A DNA stretch of 64,000 bases, taken from positions 1,302,064 through 1,366,063 of the forward strand of contig OW051468.1 in assembly GCA_932521025.1 (NCBI GenBank), read 5' to 3'. The position numbers and the translations under genes were made by a program. How positions within the stretch are numbered: the first letter of the stretch is position 1; every line of letters begins with the position of its first letter. Positions 20,889 through 32,501 of the stretch are shown in pieces. This DNA comes from Oscheius onirici (taxonomy: Eukaryota > Nematoda > Chromadorea > Rhabditida > Rhabditidae). The notes beneath the pieces are model-generated. The model was given only the letters and a program-made list of their open reading frames with translations. It did not search any database and was not told the origin of the DNA.

Positions 20889-22601
20889 ATGTCAGCTAAA
20901 AGCTACCTCATCGCCTACATCATATTTTTCTTCGTTTTTGCTTACCTGGTCTACAGGCCACTACCAGATGGCTTTACCAAATCAACAAGAGACAGGTTCT
21001 TGATGCATATCTTTGAGCCCTCGCTCCGGGTCTCCTACTACTGGCCGGTACGTTGTTTTTTGCTCTTTTCGTAACTAACAACCTTTTTTCAGAGCCGCGC
21101 CTTCTTCTCCACCGTTTCCGGAATGGTCTGGTGGACTCGCATCGTCCTGAACAGCCTCTCGCCCGTCCTCGGAATACGATGGTCGTTCAGCAGCAGCATC
21201 CGAACAGAAGAAGTCGTCTGGAACGGTGTCCCGACGACCGTCTATTCGCCAGTCGGAGAATCGTCCACAAATGGAGCCGTCATCTTCATACACGGCGGAG
21301 GCTTCGCCCTCGGAAACGTAGCTATGTACGACACGCTGACGAGGAGAATGGCACACCGGTAAGGTTTCTTATCTGGATCTTTGGTGAAAAAATGGCTGCA
21401 GCCAAGACTGCTAGGATGATAGATTTTGCGGTGGCTGGATGCCCAATTTTGCCACTACTTCAAAATCTTACTCATTTTCAATTTTCAGATTGAACTCTGT
21501 TGTCATCTCGATCGACTACCGCCTCTCGCCGGAAACGCCGTTCCCCGGAGGCCTGTTGGACTGCGAGCGTGCTATCGAGCACTTCCTCTCGATCGCCGAA
21601 AAGGACTATAGCGTCGATACGAACAAGATCGTCATTATGGGCGATTCGGCCGGTGGAAACTTGGCTGCCGTCGTGACGCAGCGCCGAAAGATCCGTGGAG
21701 AGAAGCAGTTCGCCGGCCAAGTCTTGATGTACCCGCTGATGCAGATGGCCGACCTGCAGTCCGTCTCATACCGCTACTACCAGAAGAAACTGGAAGGTTT
21801 CGCTCTCGTCGGTATGTCTTGTCGTTTTTCTTCTCCAAAAACGCCCAATTTTTCAGATCCAGAATCCGTAGTCCTATACTACATGTTCTACGCCGGAATC
21901 AACATGGACGAGCACCGGGAGCTGGCTCAACACGTCCTCAACAACAGCCACGTCGCTCCGGAGCACCGCCACATCGTGCAAAAGTACCTGCGGTACCACG
22001 AGTTCTCGCACGCCAATTACTCGAGGGAAATCTTGCCGCCTCGTGCCGAGCTCAGAGAACATGCGCAACTTCAGGAGATGCTGGCTCCATGGCTCACAAA
22101 TCCGGACTTTTCACCGATCATGAGAGAAGACCTTACGGGACTTCCTAAAGCCTTCGTGATGACCTGCGAATACGACGTCCTCCGGGACGAGGGAATCATG
22201 TATGGCCGGAGATTACAGGTAAATTTGAACCGTCTTGCTTCGATTTGTAGGAACGTGTTGAAAAACTCGGTTTCAGCAGTCGTAGGCAGACCCGATAGAA
22301 ACTAAAGAGCGCTCCACCGGTTCTGCTACAGGTCGTTTAGTCGAAACTTTTCAGAAGCATCGTGCCAACGTTGGATACTCTGCCAAGCTACGATGCTAAA
22401 ATAACGTCTGACTGTTGGCACATGGAGAATCTAAAAATTTCCTCAAAGTTCATTTTCCAGGAAGCCGGCGTCCCGACGACTCTCCGCAACTACGAGAACG
22501 GCTTTCACGCGATGCTCAACTTTCACGACGAAATCGAAGAAGCTTCAAATTCAATCGAGGATATCATCCAATGGACAAATCAGACGATGCTCATGGCGTA
22601 G
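20889..22601 (+). CDS. Arylacetamide deacetylase-like membrane esterase
   Basis: Five exons (20889-21047, 21093-21358, 21489-21811, 21857-22218, 22461-22601) give 416 residues, the usual size for the family. An N-terminal signal anchor (SYLIAYIIFFFVFAYLVY) places it as a type II membrane protein, expected in the ER with a lumenal catalytic domain. The alpha/beta-hydrolase motifs of the hormone-sensitive-lipase group are complete: HGGGF (oxyanion hole), GDSAGGN (nucleophile Ser), CEYDVLRDEG (Asp) and NGFHAM (His). The family hydrolyses acyl esters and amides of lipids and xenobiotics. The start was chosen because TTTCAG at 20859 looks like a trans-splice acceptor and the ATG at 20889 starts the anchor. 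The fourth intron is longer (242 bases) and holds repeat-like sequence. Confidence 0.93.
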
Positions 22602-22980
22602 CCACCCTAACCACATTCTAACTCTCTCTAGTTGTTTTATCTTTCCTATTTTTGCTTGAAGTTTTATGCTTGATTGTATGCTATGCGTTTTAGCCCGCCC
22701 CTAACCTATGCTCGAATTATGTAAATTGATAACTTTTTACCCCCATGAGCTTTTGAAGCTTGCTTGTAAATTTCTGAACGTGTGTAGAGTGCATTAAACT
22801 CTCCAAATTCATTCGTTTTGTCAGATTGTAACATTTTTAGTCTGGGGAAGGGAAATGGGCTCTACAGCGACGGTTGGCAACACTTCATCCGTTTTTATGA
22901 AGGGAGGAGGAGCCCCACTTCGTCTGACGACGGTAGCGGCGTATGAAAGGACCTTTTTTAGCTGAAATTCCGTGTTTTTT

Positions 22981-23827
22981 TCAAGTTTCGGGGAAACCCA
23001 CGGCTGGAGGACATTTGAGAGTGTGAAGAAGATTCTCCCGCTGGGAAACGGTGATATCATTGTCCAGATAAATGGCATCAATCTCCTTCTCGTAGTCAAC
23101 AAGCTGTTTCAGAAAAGTAGTGACGTTTTCACGGAAATCACGCAGTTCTTTGGCTTTCTTGTCGATGAAAAGTTTGACTCTTGGCTGAAAAGAAGGTCGT
23201 GTTTTTATTCGAAATGAATCGTAAGGTCGAAGCTGCGTACTTGAGTACGAGCATAAACTTTCGGGCCAGCTATGGTGAACCCGACACGGTTCGAGTCTGT
23301 TGGCTGGGACACGGAGCCTCTCAATTGTTAAAATGTGGAGAGGATCACAATCGGCTGGTTTGAAAAGTTTACGCGTTTGAAGTCCGTTTGTTGTTGGAAA
23401 CCTACAATCACACTTGGGCAAGAACATGTAGCAAAGAAATGAGAAGTTTGGCAGAGCATCCAGCTCTGGCAAACCAAAGTGAATTAAAATGTTTCGGCAA
23501 GAAAATTTGCTCAAAATGAAATGCTAGTCGGTAGACAGCTCAAGCGTCTAGTGCAACAATAAGACTAGTACTTTTCTCCTAATAAGGGTTCGAAAAACTT
23601 GCCTCAATGCCATTCTCCTTCCCCCATTGCAAGATCCGTTCAGCTTGCTGCCTCCTGGTAAGCGCCTTGTCGTTCAGAATCTTGTAATAGGCAGTCTTAG
23701 CCGATGTGGTAATGTTGCCGAAGAATGACGGAGCAGCAGAATTTGGCTCGTGTTCAGATTCGCCGAGTTCAAGAGAATCGGTGGCAAAGCTGCTAACAAA
23801 GATGAAACATAGAAGTAGAGCCAACAT
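22981..23827 (-). CDS. SXP/RAL-2-like secreted protein
   Basis: Exon 1 (23827-23603) starts with a signal peptide (MLALLLCFIFVSSFA). Exon 2 runs from 23184 to 22981, for 142 residues in all. The middle has the SXP/RAL-2 (ANIS5 cation-binding) look: FFGNITTSAKTAYYKILNDK, LTRRQQAERILQWGKENGIE, then a long helix FIDKKAKELRDFRENVTTF and a second IYLDNDITVSQRENL unit. These are nematode-specific secreted proteins, often immunodominant in parasites; their role is unclear. The frame is kept only if the 418-base intron begins with GC (GAG|GCAAGT), a known minor donor type with the expected consensus. A GT two bases further would break the frame. Confidence 0.75.
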
Positions 23828-24056
23828 TATTGGCGAAAGAGTGGGATGGCACGGCTATATAGGCTCGGTAATCCTCTCCGATCAATAGCAGGCCGGATTT
23901 CGGAGGCCAGATCAACAAATGACCGTTCACCATGACGTGAGCGATTATGACTACAACTGCTCGTTCGTTCCCTGTTAGACCGAAAACAAAGACGAAAGCC
24001 CACCGAACAGCCTTGTTCTCGTAAAAATAGCAACAATTCATTTCAACGAGAACAAT

Positions 24057-24851
24057 TTAGAAGATGGGTTCGGGGAACTCGAAGACGACATCCTTGCCAG
24101 TCAATTTCCTGTAGACAGCTGCGTACGTGTCGATCTTGTGCTCAACGTTGGTCTGCTGGCTCTTATCAAGGTGGATCTGAAAGATGAAAGTTAGCCAGCG
24201 TTATTGGACAGCTAGAAGTAGTTAGAAACCAAAAAGGAGTGAAAGCTCACCTTGTGGATCTTCTTTCCGTCGAGCTTAACTCGGATACGGCGTCCAACAA
24301 CTTCGGCGGGATAGACCATCTCGTCGAGCCAGGCCTCGTGGACGGCAGTGAGGGTACGGGAGCGGGGCCTCTTCTGCTTCTCAGGGCGGTGCTTAGATCC
24401 GCGCATGGGCTTGGGGAGGATACGGCGCTGAAAATTGACAATTTGAAAGATTCAGAGCTACAGAGAAGGACGACAAAGAGCAGAAAGAAATGTAAACATA
24501 CCTTAGCCAGGAAAAGAACGTGCTTTCCTCCAAACTTCTTCTCGAGTTCACGGACAAGTCTGACTTGGATCTTGTGGAACTGACGGAGCTGAGGGACGGG
24601 AACGTAGACGATGATGGCGGATTTGTTTCCAGCTTCGACCTCCTGAAATCAAATTTGTTAGCACTGCTTCAAATGTTGAGAAATATGCACAAAACAAGAA
24701 TAAATCCCACCTTAACTCCAACAACGTACAACTCTCTCAACTGGGCCTGGATTTCAGAATTGGCCTGGAGGTCGACGAGGGCCTGGGAGACTTGCTTCTC
24801 CAGATCGGTTACGGGCGAGCCCTCAGGCTTCAGCAATTTGCCTTGGAGCAT
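24057..24851 (-). CDS. rps-7: 40S ribosomal protein S7
   Basis: Four exons on the minus strand (24851-24711, 24642-24502, 24427-24251, 24176-24057) give 192 residues, close to the 194 of other eS7 proteins. Recognisable stretches include [78 protein letters not shown] and [20 protein letters not shown]. It is a small-subunit ribosomal protein needed for rRNA processing. All junctions are canonical GT-AG, and TTTTTCAG immediately before the leader (about 24865) suggests spliced-leader addition. The gene is clearly intact. Confidence 0.97.
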
Positions 24852-24869
24852 TTTGACCCAGTACTGAAA

Positions 24870-25480
24870 AATAGGTATTTAGGAACAAAGACGTGAAGAG
24901 AATCGATGAAAAAGTTGGAGCGCATGCATGAAATTTGGACGATTACGATTCCTAGAGATAAATGGCAAGATTTTTATGTCCCTAAGCATAAAAAAAAAGG
25001 TAAGGATGGCAGTAAAATATCGAAAATCAACGAAAAACGGACAGAAAATAGGAGAAACCTAAAATGTGCTTTCTTTCAAGCGCACAAGCAAAAATTCAAC
25101 TATTTTGCAGGCAAACGGTCTAGTCTTCGCGAGGGTTATTTTACGCGTTGAGAAACAACAAAATCGAACGAAAAAGGCGAAGAAACGTGCAAAAAAGAAT
25201 GGGAAAAGGCTAGGAAATATCGGCTGGTCGTTCTTGAGCGGTTACGGTGGCAAAAAATTGATCGGCAGGCAATTCGTGGCGGGAACCAGGATCACGATTC
25301 GGTGCGGGCTTCAAACGCCTGATTATTCCAAATTGAGAGTTTTTCAAGGTTCGCTGCTAATTTTTGCTTAAATTGTTATGCCTTACAAAAACAGTGATAG
25401 TACGTATGACCCGTTGATACATAAACGTTTAGAATAAGGCAAAATATTCACCAGAGGAAGTCCTGATTTGATTTGGGGAG
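24870..25480. other. Intergenic, no supported gene
   Basis: AT-rich upstream region of rps-7 on the minus strand and of the gene at 25484 on the plus strand. Lys/Arg-rich frames occur but have no domain or signal; I do not support a gene. Confidence 0.5.
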
Positions 25481-25483
25481 GAA

Positions 25484-26245
25484 ATGGATCAAATATGTTC
25501 GGAAATGAAGTCTTTTCCGTATATAATCATCAAAAGAAGTTACTTTCCTGTCTTGGTTTCTCTTTTCACATTAGTCTATTCAAAACAATATGAAAGCACG
25601 TCAAGTGCTGAAGACCAGGCAATTATCAACAGTCACAACCAGAATTGTGCAGGTAATCATATAGAAAAGTAGACAACAAAAATCCTTTTTCAGGGCCCAC
25701 AGCTACGTACATTTTCCTAGAAGGGGGCCTGAAAGTAGCCAAGGAACTATTGTCTGTATTTCAGCCCAAACATGAGGACAAGAACGAACCGAACAATGAC
25801 AGTTCGGACGCAGTTCCGGATTTCACAATGATCGCATCGGGAATTTTGCAGATCGGAATTGAAGTCTTCGCTCTGGTTAGTTATATCCTGGAGAATCTAG
25901 CTTGGGCCTGAAACTTGAGCTCCGGGCCTGGATCTGCGCAAAAATGCTGTTATCACTCAAAATCAAAACGTAAGATACTCAGTCAAGTTTCCCGGCTGAG
26001 TATTCTATGTTTTCATGTTATAATGGTCTGGCGGCAAACTAAATGGGTTACGGTGGAGCCGTTTTTATTGAACAAACCATTTTCTACTTTTGACGAGCCA
26101 TTTCTTTCAGTGCAAGAACATGAACACCGACTCTCGTGATCGAATCTTTCGCGAACAGATGCTCAAAGGAATGGACAAGGCTATCGGATACTCGAAGAAT
26201 TCGAGAAATCTATCGATCTGCACTTTGCCAGAGTTCACGATGTGA
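25484..26245 (+). CDS. Uncharacterised secreted or membrane protein, possible frameshift
   Basis: Exons 25484-25652, 25694-25875 and 26111 onward splice in frame (GTAATC/TTTCAG, GTTAGT/TTTCAG). The N-terminus has a hydrophobic segment (SYFPVLVSLFTLVYS) consistent with a signal peptide. A second hydrophobic stretch is TMIASGILQIGIEVFAL. In exon 3 the open frame ends at 26245, but from about 26192 a neighbouring frame continues as a long amphipathic helix (EEFEKSIDLHFARVHDVIM, HINETVKQVHDAIGY) to about 26327. A one-base indel would join them, so the copy may be broken. The hydrophobic pair followed by coiled coil recalls nematode proteins of unknown function. The second intron carries a repeat (25960-26050). 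Confidence 0.45.
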
Positions 26246-26683
26246 TAATGCACATCAATGAAACTGTGAAGCAAGTTCATGATGCTATCGGCTACAACAT
26301 GTACGTTAATGTGAAACTGGATTGGGATGAAGTTTTTTGATCATCCTTTTTCTGAAAAAGACAGTTTTCAGTTCGTAAGAAATCTACGCATTGACGTTCC
26401 ATACTGTACGGAATTCGTGTTTCGTGGATCCAGACTCTCATTTGATAGCAACATTGCCAAAGAAATTAGTCGCAGGATTCGAGCAGGATGGGCCCATCCG
26501 CCCATCCCTGTCCCTAACTCTCTCTGACTCTCTGTCTCTCAGTCTCTCTGTCCCTTTGTCCTTCTGTCTCAGTAGTTTGCGTACATCTTTATTTACGAAT
26601 AGCTTCACATATCTCTGCAGTATCTGGCTTCTTTTCTCCCTTCCTTTCCATTTTTTCCTCTGCTGAGTTTCGCTCCTTATCTT

Positions 26684-29600
26684 TCAGCAGAGACTCTTTC
26701 TCATCAGTTTGTTCTGTCGAGTTCTTGACTTCTTACCCTTCCTTTCCCTCTTGCCCTCATCCTCAGTATCTGTAGTCGTTCTGTCTCTCTGCCTCTTCTG
26801 CACACTCTTCTTCTCAGCATCCCTCTTTTTCTTGACGTAGAACAAAACCAGAACGACTAGGGCTACCAACATCCCTCCGACCAGTACACAAAGACAATAT
26901 TAGGACGACTCTTCCAGTGTTGGACTCTTTCGGTGGTTCTCGCTTTTCAATGACGGCAGCCTTATATATTTCTATCGGATTCCCATTTCCTGCCATTTTT
27001 AGCGTTTGCATCTCTTCTGAGGATATTTCAATTTTCGGATTGTGTTCCGTGATGACTAGGATCTTTACAACATACTGTATCTAGTCTTTTACTTTCACAT
27101 TATAGGGAAAGCTTTCAAAATCTCTTTCAACCTCTACTGGAGAAGGATCGGAAGCATTAAATACTTCAACCTTGGGTAATGAAACGGAAGAATGCGACCG
27201 GCACCGAGATATCAGGAATGACGATGTTTGAATGCGTATGGGAAAAGCCAAATAGGCATGAGCAGCGGACCCATGCCAGCAAGGCACATTTTCGGGGGAA
27301 TCATGAAAACTTGGCACCCAATTTGAAAATAGGCTCAATAAGCCACGTCGAGCTTATGTTCAAAATGGGTGCCAAGGTTTTTCGCTAAAGTAGTCTTCCC
27401 CGAAAATGTGCCTTGCTGGCACGGTTTTGGTCAATACTGCCACGGGCCCGGTGCCATGCCTATCTGCCTCCGACTCTCTGTCTCACTAGCTCTATCTGTC
27501 CCTCTGACTCTTCGTCCCTTCGATTGCGCCTTGGTCAACACTGACGTGCCCATGCTTAAAGCCAAGGGACCAAACGTGAGACTCGACTTTTCTACAAGAC
27601 ATCGGCGTTTGAAGCCGGTCGTGGTCCAGTCGTTTTCAAGCCAAAACCTGGTCTCGTCGGACTGGCCAATCGATCCACCACGCTATGCCTCCTTGTACTA
27701 AAAGATGCAAAGAATTCAGAGAGTTCCGTAGTTTTACAGTTACTTCTCCAATCCACAAATAGCCGGAAAAGTGTAGTGTGATAATCCGCCTGTCACATTT
27801 TCTCACTGAGGAGGAGAACCCCTCACTGTCTTTGACTCTTGCTCTCTGCCGTACAATTTTGGTAATCAGCGTCCCTGATAGCTCGAAAGGAGACCGATTC
27901 TTCGGTTTAATTACCCAAGTTTGAGGTATTCAAATGCGACTCTGCTACAGTAGAGGTTGAAAAAAATTTTGGAACAGCCTTCCCTTCATTGGGAAGGTAA
28001 CAAGTTACTGTGTCCCTCAGATCCTCTGTCTCTCTGTCAACCTGACTCTCTGTCAATTTTTATAGTCAGCGTCCCTGATGTCTCTCTGTCCCTCTGCCTC
28101 TCTCTTCCTCCCGACTCACCACTTCCCAAGTACCCGCCATCAATTTCTTCCAGTTCCGGAAACACCATCTCTTCTACCATCGACAGGTCAACTATTCGAA
28201 GACTTCCCACCAGTTTTGTAATGTTCCTGATTGTCTCATTGATGTCACTGTTCACTGAATGAAAAATATTACAAAAACTCAATTAAACATACCGTAAAGA
28301 TCGTCATTGATCACCAGAGCTCCAGTGACATACTTGCACCATTTTTGGAACTTGTGAGCAATGTCACTGACCAAGCCATCTTCTTTAATTTCTTTTTGAG
28401 TCCTCTCGAAACAGTCGCAACCACAGTCGGGATTTCCATTGTCAAAATGACTGATTCCTTTGTCTTTCAGGTCTGGCTCATGCTCTTTGAGGCAGAGTTT
28501 TGGAATGTACGAAATTTCCTGGGTAATGTTCAGGCCACAGGCAAAAGTTGACACGTTTTTCATGTCAATTTTGGCCAAAAGGTTGTGGTTGAGGGAGACA
28601 TTTCTCAGATAGATACAACCACCAATGTGACTGGGAACAAAAGTTTCCGGGATGACAGCCTCTTCTTGAAGGACGAGATTGTTGACAGAGGGACAGTTTG
28701 AAAAGTCCGGATTGACTGGATCAGATTCGTCCTCAAAGAAGGTACATTCTGAAAGCTTACTTCCAGACTCTTTATAACAGTCTTTGACAGTGTTCTCTGT
28801 CCCTCTGTCCCCCTGTCACTCTGTGTCTCTGTCTCTCTGTCCATCAGTTCCTCAGTCTCTCCGTCTCTCTGTCTTTCTATACCTCGGCCTCTCTGTCCCT
28901 CTGTCCCTCTGTCTATACTTGGGCAGGCGGCTGGCTGACGCATACTTGGGGGGACGTTTCTCTCAAAATTTCTTCGAACAAAACTTTACGTCATTTTTGT
29001 CAGAGGTCAGTATACCCCTAAAGAAGTTCCAGCAAAAAAGACGCCAAGAGTTGTTCGAAGAAATTTTCAGAAAAACTAAAAAGCTCGACGGCTCGAATCG
29101 ACTCGAGCCGACTCGAGCTTTTTCTCTTCTCTCTCTTTTCATTTTTAGCCAAAAGTAATCGTACAACCCTTGGCGTCATTTTTGCTGGAGCTTCCTTACA
29201 ATAAGGGGTATATTGACCTCTGACAAAAATGACGCCAGGGTTTGTTCGAAGAAATTTAGAAAGAAACGTCCCCCAAGTATGCGTCAGCGAGCCGTGTGTC
29301 CAAGTATACTCTCTATCCCTTTGTCCCTCTGTGCCCCTGTCTCCGTCTCTCAGTATCTTTCTGTCTCCCCCGAAACTCTTACCTCCAAAGACCTGAATAT
29401 TTCTCAGTCTGTTCTCATTGTAAGGAGTGGCTTTCTGGAGCATCTCCAGGCTAGCTTCATCCAGGAATCTGTTTCCTCGCACCTTGATTCCAGATATCGT
29501 GGTCAGTTGATCAGCGGCAATACTCTTCAGTTGACTGTTCTCGATAATGAGAGACAGTCGGTTGGAATCGTCTGAAAATGATGCATGAGACAAAGATACA

Positions 29601-29902
29601 CAGAACCTACTGGCTTGAATGATCGTAGCATTGGGTAGAACTAAATGTCTCAGCTTACTCAAAGGTCCAATAATCAGAGACACCCGAATCTCTGTCATGT
29701 TCTTGAAAAAGTTGTAAACCATCCGGTCAGTAATCTCATGCGAATCCAGATGAATTGACCCATTCCCGGCTATTCTGTTCTTGCCTAGACATCTATTCAT
29801 AACATGAACCATGTCAACGTTGTGTTCTATAAGATCACAGTTGACTTGGGCCTTTTCAGCGTCGTAGATAACTTGGCTCCTTTTATTGTCTTTGGGGATA
29901 CT
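26684..29902 (-). CDS. Receptor-L-domain membrane protein (minus strand)
   Basis: Exons on the minus strand begin after AATTACAG at about 29903. They encode CDLIEHN, GKNRIAGNGSIHLDS and IIGPLSKLRHLVLPNAT, then from about 29570 RLSLIIENSQLKSIAA and IKVRGNRFLDEASLEML (first L domain). The exon at 28756-28300 is a Cys-rich linker (CTFFEDESD, GGCIYLRNVSLNHN, CGCDCFERTQKEI, KWCKYVTGALVINDD). The exon at 28262-28120 starts the second L domain (ITKLVGSLRIVDLS, VFPELEEIDGGYLG). The C-terminal end is separated by repeats: 27010-26684 has an acidic stem, a membrane helix (GGMLVALVVLVLFYV) and a Lys/Arg-rich tail, but reaching the helix from the stem needs a frameshift near 26900. The layout is irld-type. 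The C-terminal half is probably damaged. Confidence 0.6.
27110..27970. repeat. Inverted duplication and fold-back inside the L-domain gene
   Basis: About 90 bases at 27115-27205 recur inverted at 27875-27970 (shared CAACCTCTACTG, ACTTCAACCTTGGGTAAT-like and GGAAGAATGCGACC-like parts). Between them lies a fold-back element at 27254-27470, with GGCATGAGCAGCGGACCC and CGGGCCCGGTGCCATGCC ends and an inner GCCAGCAAGGCACATTTTCGGG pair. This separates the second L-domain exon from the membrane exon. Confidence 0.5.
28918..29304. mobile_element. Fold-back element in an L-domain gene intron
   Basis: Arms of about 130 bases are inverted. The left has GGCTGACGCATACTTGGGGG, GACGTTTC and TTTTGTCAGAGGTCA. 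The right has TGACCTCTGACAAAAATGACG, GAAACGTCCCCCAAGTATGC and GCGTCAGC. The inner arms contain GACGCCAAGAGTTG and its inverse. Surrounding splice signals remain. Confidence 0.7.
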
Positions 29903-30032
29903 GTAATTTTAGGAACAAAACTTGAAAACTTTGTAATTTTGTGTGGAAAATAACTTTCTAACAAAATAAAACTTAAAAAAACTAGATTGCTACTATACAA
30001 TTAGAATAGCCTTCGCTGCAGCCAGTCGGGCC

Positions 30033-31123
30033 ATGATTGCTGCCAGCCAAAAGCCGCCTCCTCTCCCATCCAAGCGGGGAAAACAAGCCGCTCCCTACCT
30101 GGCTCGCGGGACCGTCCTGGCCACAAAATTCCGAATAGAGAAGATGTTTAACGGCGGCGGATTCGGGCAGATCTACCAGGCAACCTATCTGCAGAAAGGC
30201 ATAGTCGTAGCTGTCAAAGTGGAGCCGGAGTCGGACGAAGCTGGACGCATGGTTCTGGAACAGAAGGTCTTGGCCACTCTGATGGGCAAGCTCAACTTTC
30301 CGAGGATTCTGTACGCTGGATCTACGAATGGATACAATTATATTGTCATGCAAATTTTGGGCAAGAATCTGGCCGATCTGAGGAGACAAACACGCTCTCA
30401 TCGATTGCAGTTGAGTACTTCTGTCCGCGTTGGGGTTCAGATGGTACAGGCGCTGAAGGATCTTCATGACATTGGAAATCTTCATCGAGGTGGGTAAATT
30501 CGAAAGAGACAGGGACAGGGACAGGGAGTTATCCATTCTGTTGCAGACGTGAAGCCCTCGAACATGTGCGCCGGTACAGGAGACCACAGACGCCTAATCT
30601 ACCTCGTAGACTTTGGAATGACGCGGCAGTTTCGTCTCTCGGATGGCTCTCTCCGTCGCAATCGCCACTACGCTGCCTTCCGTGGAACTATGCGCTACGT
30701 CTCCGTCCACGTCCACATGCGACAGGAGCAGATGCCTCGCGACGACCTGATCAGCCTCTGGTACAGTCTGATCGAGCTCGGAGAGGGAGAACTCCCATGG
30801 AAGGAGCTCAAAGAAGCCGACGATGTCATGCATCTCAAGTACAAGAGCAGCTTTAAGGATCTCTGCAAGTAAGTTTTGTTCAGTCGGAAACCCCGAGCTG
30901 AACTGAGTCAAATATTACTCAAACACGCCTTGCGGAGGTTAGAGCTCACTTCTGCGGTTTCAGACACTGGCCTCCTCCATTCGAGAACTTTATCAAGACG
31001 TTGGAGAAGGGAGAAGCTTCGAGTCCCGACTACGAGCGTCTGACGCTGATTCTGAAGAGTTGCTGCAATGTGGACGAATTGGCCGACTTTGAGTGGGACG
31101 ACGAAGAATTTGCCTCTGAGTAG
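30033..31123 (+). CDS. TTBK/CK1-type Ser/Thr protein kinase
   Basis: Exons 30033-30489, 30547-30868 and 30964-31123 give 312 residues. Kinase motifs are complete: glycine loop FNGGGFGQIY, lysine in VAVKVE, catalytic loop LHRDVKPSN, activation motif VDFGMTR, then FRGTMRYVS and DDLISLWYSLIEL. HRDVKPSN, GTMRY and the short domain place it in the CK1 superfamily, tau-tubulin-kinase-like group, which is greatly expanded in nematodes and often sperm-enriched. The C-terminus is a short acidic tail (FEWDDEEFASE). CAATTAG just upstream may be a trans-splice acceptor. All motifs are present, so it is likely active. Confidence 0.92.
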
Positions 31124-32490
31124 AGCCGAGAAAGAACAAAAGTCGGACGAATAAATGTGTCTTAAAGGGAGTGTAAGAGACATCAGAAGCAAAATTTTGA
31201 TAGAGTAATTAATTGTTTCAGACGACTTCGTCACCTGGCGCCAAACTTTTCTTTCTACTCTTTGCCGTTTTCTAAATCTTTCAACTTGCCTCTGACACAG
31301 TAGAAGCCAAAGTCTGTAAAAACTCCAAGTTCAATAGTAACTTTCTATCTGATTCTAACTGATCCTGACAACTCTTGACTTGTTACGACGATTCTCGTGG
31401 CCATGGACAGACAAACAAACAAACAGTCCGCCACAGTTACCATAGCATTTTAATATTTTAGACCAGCCGGCTTCGCCGCCTGTCGGCGGCTTTTCTACTT
31501 GTGTTTTCTTCTTAACCTCTGATCCCTTCCCCAGTCAAACGATCTCTTCTGATCCTTTCCCCAGTCAACCGACCTCCTCTGATCCTCTAGCGGTCAGCCG
31601 GACTCTATTTCCTACTCAAAATAATTTAGCAAAAATATTTGGCGAGGAGAGGAGTCGAACCCGGGTCATTTGGGTGGAGGGCGACTCTTAACAATACACC
31701 AAAATTTCGTGGCCACGGACAAACAAACAGACAAACACATCCACAGAGTCAGCCACAGACATCATTGCGCTTTAATATTCAAGATAGTTTAGATGGATGT
31801 AGGGGTAGGAAATGCGTTATTTTTGAGATATCAAATTCCACTTTCCAGTACAAGATCGAGGGATCAAGGAACAGTTTCGAAAATGTGTTTCGAAATTAGC
31901 GCGAAAAGCTATAAATTTTAAGAACAACTTCATTTTGTCTCTTTTACCCTCTTCAATAGACAGTCCTTATATCATAGTTTCAGGGCTCAGCTAGAGGAAA
32001 ATAAACCTTCTCCCTGTTCCTTTTCTTAGGCTTGTTGCCTCAGAGAGGCCGTTCAAAAAGTAAAGGCAAGTTCAAGAATTCTCATCACTTTTTGAATCTG
32101 AACAGTGCGCAAACTAACCCGTCAGTCAAGTTAGGCAAGCGGTAGGTGGGCCCTACCCGCTTACAGTCAAGATAATGCTGAGGATTGTACTCGGTGCATG
32201 TCAAGGCTTAAAGCAAGCTTATTCATACAAACTGTTTGATTTCGAAACTTATAGAACTGTGAGATTCTAATAACATTGGCCATGATACAGTACAGAAGCA
32301 TAACTTGCTGGTTATTTCTTCTACTAGATCTTTCTTAAACAAAATTCAGTCACTCTGTTCAGTGCGATTCACTTTCTCACCCTCTCACGACTGATGACAT
32401 CAAGCTCTCTGAACTCCTTCTTATCAGTCAAAAGAGCACAGTCTCTGACCAGCGGCGCACGTCATTGTCCCCGTCCTTATCTTCTCTATA
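31124..32490. repeat. Intergenic with tRNA-derived repeat, second family, copy B
   Basis: 31459-31800 repeats 11898-12300, including the GACCAGCCGGCTTCGCCGCC hairpin, the B-box-like GGAGTCGAACCCGGGTC and the A-box-like CTCTTAACAATACACCA (minus strand). A partial copy of its GTGGCCATGGACA end lies at 31395-31440. I see no gene between 31124 and 32500. Confidence 0.55.
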
Positions 32491-32501
32491 AATAACGATG
32501 A

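Noticed and set aside
21075..21720. Minus-strand ORFs opposite the esterase
   Set aside because: They are shadows of the clearly supported plus-strand exons.
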